The translations under genes were made by a program, and so were the position numbers. A stretch of DNA of 64,000 bases from Lentzea albidocapillata (GTDB lineage Bacteria; Actinomycetota; Actinomycetes; Mycobacteriales; Pseudonocardiaceae), in the NCBI RefSeq assembly GCF_000719115.1, contig NZ_JOEA01000018.1, forward strand, positions 1-64,000, given 5' to 3'. The notes under the pieces were generated by a model. It made no database searches. It was given only the letters and a program-made list of their open reading frames with translations, and was not told the origin of the DNA. Within the stretch, counting starts at the first letter, position 1. Every line of letters starts with the position of its first letter. Shown one piece after another: positions 37,103-46,404 of the stretch.

Positions 37103-37834
37103 TCACCACTCCCCCAGGTGCGTCATGCGCTCGGCGACCTTCTCCGGAGTCGGCGCGACCAGTTCGCCCGCGAGCCGTCCGTCCGCCAGGAACAGCACGC
37201 TGTGCGCGGCCGAAGCGGCGACCGGGTCGTGCGTGACCATCAGGACCGTCTGCCCCATGTCGTCCACAATGGACCGCAGCAGCGTCAGCACCTGGTGCGC
37301 GGTCCTGGAGTCCAGCGCGCCGGTCGGTTCGTCGGCCAGCACCACCTCGGGCCGGGCCACCAGCGCACGGGCGATCGCGACGCGTTGCTGCTGACCTCCG
37401 GACAGTTCGGCGGGAAGCCGGTCTAGCCGTCCGTCGAGACCGACCCTGCCGACGATCTCGTGCAGCCAGCCCCGGTCCGCCGCGCGTCCGGCGAGGCGCA
37501 GCGGCAGGGTGACGTTCTGCTCGACGGTCAGCGACGGCAGCAGGTTGTAGGCCTGGAAGACGAATCCGATCCGGTCGCGCCGCACCCGCGTCAGCGCGGC
37601 CTCCTTCAGGCCGCCGAGGTCGGTGTCACCGAGCAGCACGCGCCCGGACGTCGGCCGGTCCATGCCCGACGCGCAGTGCAGGAAGGTGCTCTTGCCCGAG
37701 CCGGACGGTCCCATCACGGCGGTGAACGTGCCCCGCCGGATACCGACGGTGACCTCGTCCAGCGCGGTGACGGCACCACCCCCGGAGCCGTACACCTTCC
37801 GCACCGCCTGCAGCGACAGCGCGTCTGCACTCAT
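37103..37834 (-). CDS. ABC transporter ATPase of the FtsX-type exporter (MacB/LolD type)
   Basis: 243 residues from ATG 37834, with AAGGAG seven bases upstream. Walker A GPSGSGKST, Q-loop FVFQAYNLLPSLTVEQN, signature LSGGQQQRVAIARAL, Walker B VVLADEPTGALD, H-loop TVLMVTHDP. LolD/MacB-family ATPase that energises the permease encoded just downstream. No regulator is adjacent, unlike the BceRS-linked exporters. Confidence 0.93.
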   Translation of the reverse strand: MSADALSLQAVRKVYGSGGGAVTALDEVTVGIRRGTFTAVMGPSGSGKSTFLHCASGMDRPTSGRVLLGDTDLGGLKEAALTRVRRDRIGFVFQAYNLLPSLTVEQNVTLPLRLAGRAADRGWLHEIVGRVGLDGRLDRLPAELSGGQQQRVAIARALVARPEVVLADEPTGALDSRTAHQVLTLLRSIVDDMGQTVLMVTHDPVAASAAHSVLFLADGRLAGELVAPTPEKVAERMTHLGEW

Positions 37835-37855
37835 CACGTTCTCCTTGGCTCGCAA

Positions 37856-38068
37856 CGACTTCTGAGCAAGAACGTAGATCTGTGAGGCGGTGCGGAGCGA
37901 TCACGCAGGCTGCCGGGACCGGGGTGGAGCAGGCTCTACCACCGGGTGGGTTCGTCGGCGCGGACAGATAGGGAAGGTCAGATTCGTCGGCGGCGACGAG
38001 GTGTCCGTGCGGGCGCCGAACCTAGCGTTGCCGGTGACCGGAGTCACGTCGACCTGGATGGGGCGCGG
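37856..38068. promoter_or_regulatory. Divergent promoter region of the ABC exporter and the peptide operon
   Basis: About 210 bases without a gene. GGTGACCGGAGTCACG near 38033-38048 is an imperfect dyad (GTGAC...GTCAC) close to the operon start and could be an operator. CCGGGTGG and CTACCACCGGGTGG-like repeats around 37934-37950 are also visible. The known regulator genes nearest are PucR and TetR at the other end of the operon. Confidence 0.35.
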
Positions 38069-39445
38069 ATGTCCAAGCTCAACGAGATCAACGACTGGCT
38101 GCAGGAGAACCTGCCGCGACTGCTGGCCGAGCACGGGGTGCCCGGGGCCGCGGTCGCCGTCACCGTCGGCGACGAGGTGGCCGAGGCGGCGGCGGGGGTG
38201 CTCAACAAGAACACCGGCGTCGAGACGACGACCGACTCGCTGTTCCAGATCGGGTCGATCACCAAGGTCTGGACGACGACGCTCGCGATGCAACTGGTCG
38301 ACGAGGACCTGCTGGACCTCGACGCGCCCGTGCGGGACTACCTGGCCGACTTCAGGATCGCCGACGAGGACGCCGCCGCGCGGATCACAGTGCGGCAGTT
38401 GATGAACCACACGTCGGGCTTCGAAGGTGACCTCTTCACCGACACCGGCCGCGGCGACGACTGCGTGGAGAAGTACGTCGCGACGTTGCACGACACGCCC
38501 CAGCTCTTCGCGCCCGGCGAGATGTTCAGCTACAACAACGCGGGCTACTGCGTGCTCGGCCGGATCGTCGAGGTCGTGCGCGGCAAGTCCTACGACGACT
38601 GCCTGCGCGAGCACCTGTTCGCCCCGCTCGGCCTGACCCACGCCGCCGCGGACGTCTACGAGGCGATCCTGCACCGGGCCGCCGCCGGGCACCTCACCCA
38701 CGACGAGGCCGCCGGGCCGCAGACGGCACCGGTCTGGGCTTTGGTGCGGTCGAACGCTCCGGCCGGCTCGGTGCTCTCGATGAGCCCTCGCGACCTGCTG
38801 AAGTTCGCGCGGATGCACATGAACGACGGCGCCGGCGTGCTGTCATCGGACAGCGTCGCGGCCATGCAGCAGGTCCAGGTGCAGGTGCCCGACCTGGCGT
38901 TGATGGGGGACGCCTGGGGGCTCGGCTGGGAGCTGTTCCACTATCCACAGGCGACGGTCATCGGGCACGACGGCGGCACGATCGGGCAGAACGCCTTCCT
39001 GCGCCTCGTTCCCGAGCACGGCGTCGCCGTCGCGCTGCTGACCAACGGCGGCAAGACGATCGACCTGTACCAGGCGATCTTCCGGCACGTGCTGCGCGAG
39101 CTCACCGGCGTCGAGCTGCCCGCGATGCCCGAGCCCGCCGCAGAGCCGCCGCGGGTCGACGGCGAGCGGTTCACCGGCGTGTACGTGTCGGCCGTCGGCG
39201 AGCGCGTGGTCACCCAGGACGAGGACGGCCGGATCTGGATGGAGGTCATCCCGAAGGGGATCATGGCCGAGCTGAGCCCGGAGTCCGCCGGCAAGACCGA
39301 ACTGGTGCCGTGGCGCGACGACACTCTCGTCGCCGCCAAGCCCGTCATGGGCATCCACATGCCGCACGCGTTCGTCGGCGACGACGGCAACGGGCGGGCG
39401 CTGTTCCTGCACACCGGCCGCGCGGACCGCCGGGTCGTCCGGTGA
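38069..39445 (+). CDS. Penicillin-recognising serine hydrolase (S12/beta-lactamase class C-like)
   Basis: 458 residues, no signal peptide. Catalytic SITK (Ser63-Lys66), YNNAG (Y-x-N) in MFSYNNAGYCVLG, and HDGGTIG (K/H-x-G). A C-terminal lipocalin-like domain (~360-458, RFTGVYVSAVGERVV) resembles that of D-amino-acid-specific peptidases. It probably cleaves D-amino-acid-containing peptides or esters in the cytoplasm. It is the first gene of the operon. Its sequence closely parallels the C-terminal half of the S9-S12 fusion downstream (shared TDTGRGDDC segment), a paralogue pair. The next gene starts in its stop (GTGA). Confidence 0.88.
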   Translation: MSKLNEINDWLQENLPRLLAEHGVPGAAVAVTVGDEVAEAAAGVLNKNTGVETTTDSLFQIGSITKVWTTTLAMQLVDEDLLDLDAPVRDYLADFRIADEDAAARITVRQLMNHTSGFEGDLFTDTGRGDDCVEKYVATLHDTPQLFAPGEMFSYNNAGYCVLGRIVEVVRGKSYDDCLREHLFAPLGLTHAAADVYEAILHRAAAGHLTHDEAAGPQTAPVWALVRSNAPAGSVLSMSPRDLLKFARMHMNDGAGVLSSDSVAAMQQVQVQVPDLALMGDAWGLGWELFHYPQATVIGHDGGTIGQNAFLRLVPEHGVAVALLTNGGKTIDLYQAIFRHVLRELTGVELPAMPEPAAEPPRVDGERFTGVYVSAVGERVVTQDEDGRIWMEVIPKGIMAELSPESAGKTELVPWRDDTLVAAKPVMGIHMPHAFVGDDGNGRALFLHTGRADRRVVR

Positions 39446-40293
39446 TCGCGGAGGCCTTCGCCGAGGCGGGCGTGGAAGGGTTCGTCCACGCCCGTGAGAT
39501 CGGAGTCGACGGCCCGGAGGCCGGGCACGGCGCGGACGAGCAGGTGGTGCTGGCGTCGGTGTTCAAGATCCCGGTCGCCGTGGCCTACGCGGCCGAGGTG
39601 GCGGCGGGACGGCTCGACGAGACGGCGCGGACGCGCGTCACGCCCCGCTACCGCATCGGCGGGATCGGCACGGCCGGGTGCCGCGACGACGTCGAGATGA
39701 GCTGGCGCGACCTGGCGTTGTTCATGATGACCATGAGCGACAACGCCGCGACGGACGTCATCTTCCACCGCGTCGGGCAGGCCGCCGTCGACGCGGTGGT
39801 GGCCGGGCTGCCGCGGACGCGGATCCTGGGGTGCTGCGAGGACCTCTTCGCCTCGGTGGTCGCGGACCTCGGCACCGACGACGTCGAGGAAGCGCTGACG
39901 GATCCCGCCCTGGTCCCCAAGCTGTCCATTGTGGATCCCGAGCGCACCACCTCCTCGACGCCGAGGGAGATCACGACGTTGCTCGACGCGATCTGGACCG
40001 ACCGCGCCGCCGCACCCGAGGCGTGCGAGCGGGTCCGGGCGATCATGGCCCAGCAGATCTGGCCGCACCGGCTCTCGTCGGGCTTCCCCGCCGACGTCCT
40101 GGTCGCCGCCAAGACCGGCACGCTGCCGAGCGTCCGCAACGAGGCCGGCGTCGTCACCTACCCGGACGGCCGCAGCTACGCCGTCGCGGTGTTCACCCGC
40201 TCGCAGTCGCTCGACCTGCGCAACCCCGCCGCCGACGCGGTGATCGGCCGCGCCGGACGCCTCGCCGTCGACCAACTCCGGAGGACCTCATGA
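39442..40293 (+). CDS. Class A beta-lactamase-like serine hydrolase, cytoplasmic
   Basis: 283 residues from GTG 39442. All class A landmarks are visible: SVFK (Ser39-Lys42), SDN (Ser99-Asp100-Asn101) and KTG (Lys224-Thr225-Gly226). There is no signal peptide, unlike exported beta-lactamases, so the natural substrate is likely an intracellular peptide or amide rather than an antibiotic outside the cell. An E166-type general base is not certain. It overlaps both neighbours by 4 bases (GTGA, ATGA) within the peptide operon. Confidence 0.85.
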   Translation: MIAEAFAEAGVEGFVHAREIGVDGPEAGHGADEQVVLASVFKIPVAVAYAAEVAAGRLDETARTRVTPRYRIGGIGTAGCRDDVEMSWRDLALFMMTMSDNAATDVIFHRVGQAAVDAVVAGLPRTRILGCCEDLFASVVADLGTDDVEEALTDPALVPKLSIVDPERTTSSTPREITTLLDAIWTDRAAAPEACERVRAIMAQQIWPHRLSSGFPADVLVAAKTGTLPSVRNEAGVVTYPDGRSYAVAVFTRSQSLDLRNPAADAVIGRAGRLAVDQLRRTS

Positions 40294-41858
40294 AGCGCGC
40301 GGTAGCTTTACTCGCGGTCGTTGTCCTGGCCGGATGCGGTACGCCGGCGACGTCCGGCAGCCAGAACCTGGCCGAGGGCAGGACGTTCACGATGTCCATC
40401 GGTACGGATCCGGGTTCGCTCGATCCCGCGCTGACGGTCCTGTCGGTCGCCCGCTCGGTCGGCCGGTTCCTCTACGGCAGGCTGATCGAACGCACGTCCA
40501 GCGGCGAGATCGTCGCCGGTCTCGCCGAGAAGTGGGACGCGACGGTCACGACGGTGACATTCACGCTGCGCCAAGGCATCACGTGCGCCGACGGTGCACC
40601 GCTGACCGCCGCGGACGTCGCCGCGAACATCACGTTCGTCGGCGACCCGAAGAACAAGTCACCGCTGGCCGGAATCCAGGTCGCCCCCGGCACGTCGGCC
40701 ACCGCGGACGAGGCGACCCGCACCGTCACGGTGACGAGCGGCGCGCCCGACGCGTTCCTGCTGAACAACGTCGGCACGCTGCCGATCGCGTGCGCCAAGG
40801 GCCTGAGCGACCGATCGTTGCTCGCCAAGGGCGAGCAGGGCACCGGCATGTTCACGATCTCCGAGATCGTGCCCAACGACCACTACACCCTGGTGCGGCG
40901 CAAGGACTTCGCGTGGGGTCCCGGCGACTGGGAGAAGGACCAGCAGGGCCTGCCGGACAAGGTCGTCGTCCGGGTGATCGCGAACGAGACGACCGCCGTG
41001 AACCTGTTGCTGTCCGGTCAGCTCACCGCCGCGACCGTGGCCGGCCCGGACCAGGAACGCCTGTTCGGCCAGAAACTCGACCACGTCGACATCGCGACCC
41101 CGCTGGGCACGCTGTGGTTCAACCAGGCGGCAGGCCATCCCGGCCAGGATCCCGCCGTCCGGCGCGCGCTGGTCCAGGGGCTCGACCTCGCCCAGGTCGG
41201 CAAGGTGCTGACCAACGGCAAGGGCAGGCCGTCCAAGAGCCTGGTGACCGTGGAACCCCGTCCCTGCACCGGCGACAACGTCACGTCCCACCTGCCCGCG
41301 TTCGACAAGGCGGCGGCCACCGCCGCGCTGGACTCGGCGGGGTGGCGTGCCGGATCGGACGGCGTGCGGTCGAAGGACGGCACACCGTTGTCGGTCAAGC
41401 TGCTCCAGCCGACCGTCCTCGGCCCGGCGCTGACCTCGGCCGCCGAGCTGATCCAGCAGGCGTGGCAGGGCATCGGTGTGCGGGTGGAGATCGCGCCCGT
41501 CGACGGCGCCGGCATCAACCAGACGCTGTTCGGCACCGGCGCGTGGGACGTGTCGATGGCGCCGGTGACGTTGTCGCTGCCGAGCCAGCTCGTTCCGTTC
41601 GCGTCCGGCCCGGTGCCGCCGCAGGGCGTGAACTTCGCCCACATCACCAACTCCGAGTTCGCCGCGGCGTCCAAGCAGGCCTCCTCACTGACCGGCGCGG
41701 ACGGCTGCGAGCACTGGAACAAGGCCGAGGCCGCGCTGGTGCGCGACACCAGCCTGGTGCCGTACTTCGACGCCGTCGTACCGACCTTCGTCAAGGGCGC
41801 GCGGTTCACGATCAGCGACAGCCTCGACCCGACGTCGATCCGGATGCTGGCCTCATGA
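40290..41858 (+). CDS. Oligopeptide ABC transporter substrate-binding lipoprotein (SBP_bac_5)
   Basis: 522 residues. Lipoprotein signal KRAVALLAVVVLAGCG with Cys at 16. The SBP_bac_5 fold is shown by GTDPGSLDPALTV, LIERTSSGEIVAGLAEKWDAT, FTLRQGITCADGAPLTAADVAANI and the late AAELIQQAWQGIGVRVEI. It captures peptides outside the membrane for the permeases encoded downstream. ATG overlaps the beta-lactamase stop by ATGA. Confidence 0.92.
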   Translation: MKRAVALLAVVVLAGCGTPATSGSQNLAEGRTFTMSIGTDPGSLDPALTVLSVARSVGRFLYGRLIERTSSGEIVAGLAEKWDATVTTVTFTLRQGITCADGAPLTAADVAANITFVGDPKNKSPLAGIQVAPGTSATADEATRTVTVTSGAPDAFLLNNVGTLPIACAKGLSDRSLLAKGEQGTGMFTISEIVPNDHYTLVRRKDFAWGPGDWEKDQQGLPDKVVVRVIANETTAVNLLLSGQLTAATVAGPDQERLFGQKLDHVDIATPLGTLWFNQAAGHPGQDPAVRRALVQGLDLAQVGKVLTNGKGRPSKSLVTVEPRPCTGDNVTSHLPAFDKAAATAALDSAGWRAGSDGVRSKDGTPLSVKLLQPTVLGPALTSAAELIQQAWQGIGVRVEIAPVDGAGINQTLFGTGAWDVSMAPVTLSLPSQLVPFASGPVPPQGVNFAHITNSEFAAASKQASSLTGADGCEHWNKAEAALVRDTSLVPYFDAVVPTFVKGARFTISDSLDPTSIRMLAS

Positions 41859-42802
41859 CCGGGTGGGCCCCGTTCGCCCGGCGGCGGGCACTCCGGTTCC
41901 TGACCTCCCTGTGGGTGCTGGTGACCGCGGCCTTCCTGATGATCCACCTGATTCCCGGCGACCCGGTCCGCGAGTCCCTGGGCCTGGCCGCACCACCGGA
42001 CCTCGTCGCCGCCCGGCGCGCCGCCCTGGGCCTCGACGACCCGTTGCCCGTGCAGTACTGGCACTACCTCACCGGCCTGTTCCGCGGCGAGTTCGGCACA
42101 TCGCTGATCAGCGGCACCCCGGTCGCGTCGCTGATCGGCGACCGCCTGCCCGCCACCGTGCAGCTGGCGGTGCTCGCCTTTCTGGTGGTCGTCGCCGTGG
42201 CGGTGCCGGTGGGCGTCGTGATGGCCGTCCTGACGAAGGGCGGCCGCCGGCGCGGCGGCGAGCTGGCGTTCACGTCGACGAGCGTGGTGCTGGCCGCGAT
42301 CCCGGAGTTCCTGCTCGCCGTGGGGCTCGTGGCCCTCTTCGCCGTGCAGCTCGGCCTGTTCCCCGTGGCGGGCAACGATGCCGCCGGCTCGTGGGTGCTG
42401 CCGGTACTGGCCCTAGCGATCGGCCCGGCCGCGGTGCTCGCCCGGATCGTGCGGGTCGAGCTGCTTTCCGTGCTGGGCAACGACTACGTGCGAACCGCAC
42501 GGGCCAAGCGCCTGCCGGCACGGCTGGTGTACGTGCGGCACGCGCTGCCCAACGCCGTCACCGCGACCCTGACCCTGGGCGGCATGATGCTCGCCGCCCT
42601 CGTCGCGGGAACCGTGCTGGTGGAGAACGTGTTCGCGTGGCCAGGTCTGGGGTCGACCATCGTCGGCTCGATCCAGCAGAAGGACTACCCGGCCGTGCAG
42701 GGCATCGTGCTGGTGTACGGGGCCGGGGTGCTGCTGGTGAACCTGGTGGTGGACGTGGTGCTGGCACTGCTCGATCCGCGTTCGACGATCAGGGAGGCGT
42801 GA
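41855..42802 (+). CDS. Peptide ABC transporter permease (DppB/OppB type)
   Basis: 315 residues with six membrane helices. IHLIPGDPVRESLG near the N-terminus is the DppB hallmark. The EAA loop is LLSVLGNDYVRTARAKRLPARLVYVRHALPNA, and the C-terminal VENVFAWPGLGSTIVGSIQQKDYPAVQG is conserved in the family. ATG 41855 overlaps the binding-protein stop by ATGA. Its partner permease is fused to an ATPase in the next gene. Confidence 0.93.
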   Translation: MTGWAPFARRRALRFLTSLWVLVTAAFLMIHLIPGDPVRESLGLAAPPDLVAARRAALGLDDPLPVQYWHYLTGLFRGEFGTSLISGTPVASLIGDRLPATVQLAVLAFLVVVAVAVPVGVVMAVLTKGGRRRGGELAFTSTSVVLAAIPEFLLAVGLVALFAVQLGLFPVAGNDAAGSWVLPVLALAIGPAAVLARIVRVELLSVLGNDYVRTARAKRLPARLVYVRHALPNAVTATLTLGGMMLAALVAGTVLVENVFAWPGLGSTIVGSIQQKDYPAVQGIVLVYGAGVLLVNLVVDVVLALLDPRSTIREA

Positions 42803-42836
42803 TGCGCCCCGCACCACCAACGTCCGGGGAGGCGGC

Positions 42837-44663
42837 ATGCGTCGCCTGACCGTCCTCCGTTCCCCCGTCGGCGCCGCCTCCGCGGTCCTGCTCACCGTCC
42901 TGCTCGCCCTGGCGATCTTCGCCCCGCTCCTCTGGGGCGACCGCGCCGCCGCCATCGACACCGACGCCCTCCAGCAGGGCCCGTCCGCGGACCACCTGCT
43001 GGGCACCGACCAGCTCGGCCGCGACATCTTCTTCCGCGTCCTCGTGGCCACCCGGCTCACGATCGGTCTCGCGCTGCTGGCGACGGTGATCGGCGTCGTC
43101 ACGGGCCTGGTCCTCGGTTCCGTGCCCTCGGTGCTCCCGAGGTGGGCGGCGCGGATCGTCACCGCCGGGGTGAACATCGCGGTCGCGTTCCCCGGGCTGT
43201 TGCTGGCACTGTTCTTCGCCGTCATCTTCGGCACCGGGACGATCGGCGCGGTGCTGGCCATCGCGTTCGCGATCACGCCGTCGTTCGCTCGTCTCACCCA
43301 GACGCTGACGGCCTCGGTCAGCGGACGCGACTTCATCGCGGCCGCGCGGGTGTGCGGGGTGGGCCGGTTCCGGCTGCTGACCCGGCACGTCCTGCCCAAC
43401 ATCGCCGAGCCGCTCGTCATCAACGCCACCCTCGCGGCGGGCTCCGCGCTGACCGCGTTCGCCGGGCTGTCGTTCCTCGGCATCGGCGTGCAGGCACCCT
43501 CCTACGACTGGGGGCGGCTGCTCGGCGAAGGCCTCAACCGCATCTACATCTCCCCCGCTCCCGCGCTGGGGCCGGCGGTCGCCGTGGTGCTCGCGGGGCT
43601 CGCGTTCAACCTGTTCGGCGAGGCCGCCGCGGCAGGCCACCGGCAGCGGTCGCACCGCGCCGCGACCCTGGTGCCGAAGACCACCAGCGCACCGGCCGAC
43701 GGCGGGTTGCTGACCGTGCGGAACCTGCACGTGTCCTTCCCCGGCGGCATCACGCCGGTGCGCGGCGTGTCGTTCACCGTCCACAAGGGAGAGATGATCG
43801 GCGTGGTCGGGGAGTCCGGCTCCGGCAAGAGCCTCACCGCGCTGGCCGTGTCGCGGCTCGTGGAGCACCCCGGCACCGTCACCGCGGACACGTTGGAGTT
43901 CAACGGAAAGCCGCTCGACCGGACCCCCGACCGGGAGCTGGGCACACGGCTCGCGATGGTGTTCCAGGACCCGACGACGTCGTTCAACCCGACCAAACGC
44001 ATCGGCCGGCAGATCGCCGAGGTATCCGAGGTGCACCAGGGACTCAGCCGCAGGGCCGCGACGCGCAAGGCCGTCGACCGGCTCGACGCCGTGCGGATCC
44101 CGGAGCCGGAACGCCGGGCGAAGCAGTACCCGCACGAGTTCTCGGGCGGCATGCGGCAGCGGGCGATGATCGCGATGGGGCTGATGGGCGAACCGCAGCT
44201 GGTGATCGCCGACGAACCCACCACCGCGCTCGACGTCACCGTGCAGCGCGAGGTGCTCAAGCTGCTCGCCACGATCAGGCAGGACCGCAGTGCCGCGGTG
44301 TTGCTCATCAGTCACGACATCACCGTCGTGGCGCAGACCTGCGACCGCGTGCTCGTGATGTACGCGGGCCGGATCGTCGAGGAACTGCCCACGGAAGAGC
44401 TCTTCACGGCCGCGCAGCACCCGTACACGACGGCGTTGCTGAAGGCGGTGCCGGACCTCGACACGGACCGGGACGCGCCGCTCGCGGTCATCCCCGGACG
44501 GCCGCCGGAACCCGGTGAGATCGGTCGCGGGTGCCCGTTCGCGCCGCGGTGCCCGCTCGCCGACGACCAGTGCCGCACCGAAGAACCCGAACTCACGACC
44601 CTCCGGCAGGACCACCGGGTCGCGTGCTGGAAGTCGGAGACCGAACTGGCAGGTGTGCGATGA
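42837..44663 (+). CDS. Peptide ABC transporter: DppC-type permease fused to DppD-type ATPase
   Basis: 608 residues. Residues ~1-265 are the DppC permease (HLLGTDQLGRDIFFR, EAA loop region RDFIAAARVCGVGRFRLLTRHVLPN, AGLSFLGIGVQAPSYDWG). After a ~25-residue linker, residues ~295-600 are a DppD ATPase with Walker A GESGSGKSL, Q-loop VFQDPTTSFNP, signature FSGGMRQRAMIA, Walker B LVIADEPTTALDVT and a C-terminal CPFAPRCPLADDQC oligopeptide/dipeptide-transporter motif. The two normally come from separate genes; no stop or frameshift separates them. ATG 42837 follows GGGGAGG. Overlaps the second ATPase by ATGA. Confidence 0.92.
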   Translation: MRRLTVLRSPVGAASAVLLTVLLALAIFAPLLWGDRAAAIDTDALQQGPSADHLLGTDQLGRDIFFRVLVATRLTIGLALLATVIGVVTGLVLGSVPSVLPRWAARIVTAGVNIAVAFPGLLLALFFAVIFGTGTIGAVLAIAFAITPSFARLTQTLTASVSGRDFIAAARVCGVGRFRLLTRHVLPNIAEPLVINATLAAGSALTAFAGLSFLGIGVQAPSYDWGRLLGEGLNRIYISPAPALGPAVAVVLAGLAFNLFGEAAAAGHRQRSHRAATLVPKTTSAPADGGLLTVRNLHVSFPGGITPVRGVSFTVHKGEMIGVVGESGSGKSLTALAVSRLVEHPGTVTADTLEFNGKPLDRTPDRELGTRLAMVFQDPTTSFNPTKRIGRQIAEVSEVHQGLSRRAATRKAVDRLDAVRIPEPERRAKQYPHEFSGGMRQRAMIAMGLMGEPQLVIADEPTTALDVTVQREVLKLLATIRQDRSAAVLLISHDITVVAQTCDRVLVMYAGRIVEELPTEELFTAAQHPYTTALLKAVPDLDTDRDAPLAVIPGRPPEPGEIGRGCPFAPRCPLADDQCRTEEPELTTLRQDHRVACWKSETELAGVR

Positions 44664-45367
44664 GCGAACTCGTCTTCACCAACGTCACCGTCCGCTTCGG
44701 CCACCACACGGCCGTCGACGACGTCAGCCTCACCGTGCCGGCGGGGCAGGTCATGGGCCTCGTCGGCGAGTCGGGGTCGGGCAAGTCGACGCTCGCCGCC
44801 ACCGCGGTCGGCCTCCGGAAACCCACCTCGGGCCACATCAGGGCGGACGGCAAGGTCCAGATGGTCTTCCAGGACCCGTACTCGTCGCTCGACCCGCGGA
44901 TGAGCATCGGCAACTCGATCGCCGAGGCCATGCCGAGGGGCACCGACAAGAAGGCCGAGGTCGCACGGCTGCTCGAACTGGTGAACCTCGACCCCGGCAG
45001 GGCCACGGCACTGCCGGCGAGGCTCTCCGGCGGGCAACGGCAACGGGTCGCGCTCGCCAGGGCGCTGGCGGGTAATCCCAGGGTCGTCATCGCCGACGAG
45101 ATCACCTCCGCGCTCGATGTGTCCGTGCAGGGCGCCGTGCTGAACCTGGTGCGGGACCTGCAACGACAGCTCGGTCTCTCCATGCTGTTCATCTCGCACA
45201 ACCTCGCCGTCGTGCGGTACGTGAGCGACCGCATCGCGGTGATGAAGGCGGGCAGGATCGTGGAGGAGGGTCCGGCCGGACAGGTGCTCGAAGATCCACA
45301 GCACGAGTACACGCGCGAGCTGCTCGCGGCCGCGCCGAGAAGGCACACGAGGCTGGAGGCTTCATGA
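44660..45367 (+). CDS. Peptide ABC transporter ATPase (DppF/OppF type)
   Basis: 235 residues. Walker A GESGSGKST, Q-loop VFQDPYSSLDPRMSI, signature LSGGQRQRVALARAL, Walker B VVIADEITSALDVSV (Ile replacing the usual Pro in DEPTS) and H-loop LFISHNLAVVRY. Shorter than most DppF proteins because it lacks the C-terminal Cys-rich tail. Pairs with the ATPase half of the fusion protein to power peptide import. Overlaps neighbours by 4 bases on both sides. Confidence 0.92.
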   Translation: MSELVFTNVTVRFGHHTAVDDVSLTVPAGQVMGLVGESGSGKSTLAATAVGLRKPTSGHIRADGKVQMVFQDPYSSLDPRMSIGNSIAEAMPRGTDKKAEVARLLELVNLDPGRATALPARLSGGQRQRVALARALAGNPRVVIADEITSALDVSVQGAVLNLVRDLQRQLGLSMLFISHNLAVVRYVSDRIAVMKAGRIVEEGPAGQVLEDPQHEYTRELLAAAPRRHTRLEAS

Positions 45368-46404
45368 TCGACGATCTGCACGGGCGCAGTGTCGTCGCGG
45401 ACACCCACAACGACCTGCTGGACGCCATCGTCCACCGCCCGGTCGAGCGGTGGGTGCCGCACTTCCGCGAACGGTGGCTGCCGCAACTCCGGCAGGGCGG
45501 GGTGAACCTGCAGGTGCTGCCGGTGTTCATCGACGACCTGTTCCGGCCGGAAGGCGCGCTCAGGCAGACGCTGCGGATGATCGAGGCAGCGCACCGCATC
45601 GCCGAGGCCAGCCCGGAGACCAGGCTCTGCCTCGACGGCACCGACATCGACCAGGCGCTGGCCGGCGACCAGATCGCGCTCGTGCTCGCGCTGGAGAGCG
45701 CACCGGGCGTCGGCGAGGACGTGGAGCTCCTCGAGACCCTGTACCGGCTAGGCGTGCGGATCGCGTCCCTCGCCCACTTCGGCCGCACCGCGCTGGCCGA
45801 CGGCAGCGGCGAGGACGCCACCGGCAGCAGGCTGACCAGGGCCGGCGTCGCCGCGCACGCCGAGATGGAACGCCTCGGCATGATCTTCGACGTCAGCCAC
45901 CTGAGCATGGCGGGCGTCGACCACGTGCTGGAGCTCTCGTCCCGTCCGGTGATGGCGACGCACTCGTCGGCACGGGCGTTGCGCGACCACCACCGCAACC
46001 TCACCGATGAGCAACTGCGGGGCATCGCGGCCAACGGCGGCGTGGTGTGCGTGAACTTCTTCGCGCCGTTCCTGCACGAGTCCGACTTCACGATCGACCG
46101 CCTGGCCGACCACATCGAGCACATCGCGGGCGTCATGGGAGTGCGCCACGTCGGCCTCGGCCCGGACTTCGTCAAGGAGGTCCTCGAGGACGTCACGCCG
46201 CCGTGCTGCGAGGCGCAGTTGATCGAGGGCGTCCCGACCGACCGGTTCCTGCCAGGGTTGGAGGGACCGGCGGGACTGCCGCTGGTGACCGAGGCACTGC
46301 AGAAGAGGGGCTGGCCGGAGGACGACATCGTCCGCGTTCTCGGCCTGAACGTGCTCGACCTGTTCCGTTCCGAACTGAGGGGATCGCATCGTGACCACCA
46401 TTGA
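45364..46404 (+). CDS. Membrane dipeptidase family M19 (renal dipeptidase-like)
   Basis: 346 residues, no signal peptide. Zinc-ligand motif DTHND (HxD) near residues 13-17, the bridging Glu in LALESAPGV, IFDVSHLSMAGV and ATHSSARALRDHHRNLTDEQLR with the second metal His residues, and GVRHVGLGPDF. M19 enzymes hydrolyse dipeptides and tolerate D-residues at the C-terminal position. This matches an operon with racemase and D-type hydrolases. Overlaps the ATPase stop by 4 bases and the next gene by 14 bases. Confidence 0.92.
   Translation: MIDDLHGRSVVADTHNDLLDAIVHRPVERWVPHFRERWLPQLRQGGVNLQVLPVFIDDLFRPEGALRQTLRMIEAAHRIAEASPETRLCLDGTDIDQALAGDQIALVLALESAPGVGEDVELLETLYRLGVRIASLAHFGRTALADGSGEDATGSRLTRAGVAAHAEMERLGMIFDVSHLSMAGVDHVLELSSRPVMATHSSARALRDHHRNLTDEQLRGIAANGGVVCVNFFAPFLHESDFTIDRLADHIEHIAGVMGVRHVGLGPDFVKEVLEDVTPPCCEAQLIEGVPTDRFLPGLEGPAGLPLVTEALQKRGWPEDDIVRVLGLNVLDLFRSELRGSHRDHH

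Noticed and set aside
39442..40293. Classical antibiotic-resistance beta-lactamase
   Set aside because: No export signal, and it is embedded in a peptide catabolic operon; motifs alone do not show antibiotic hydrolysis.
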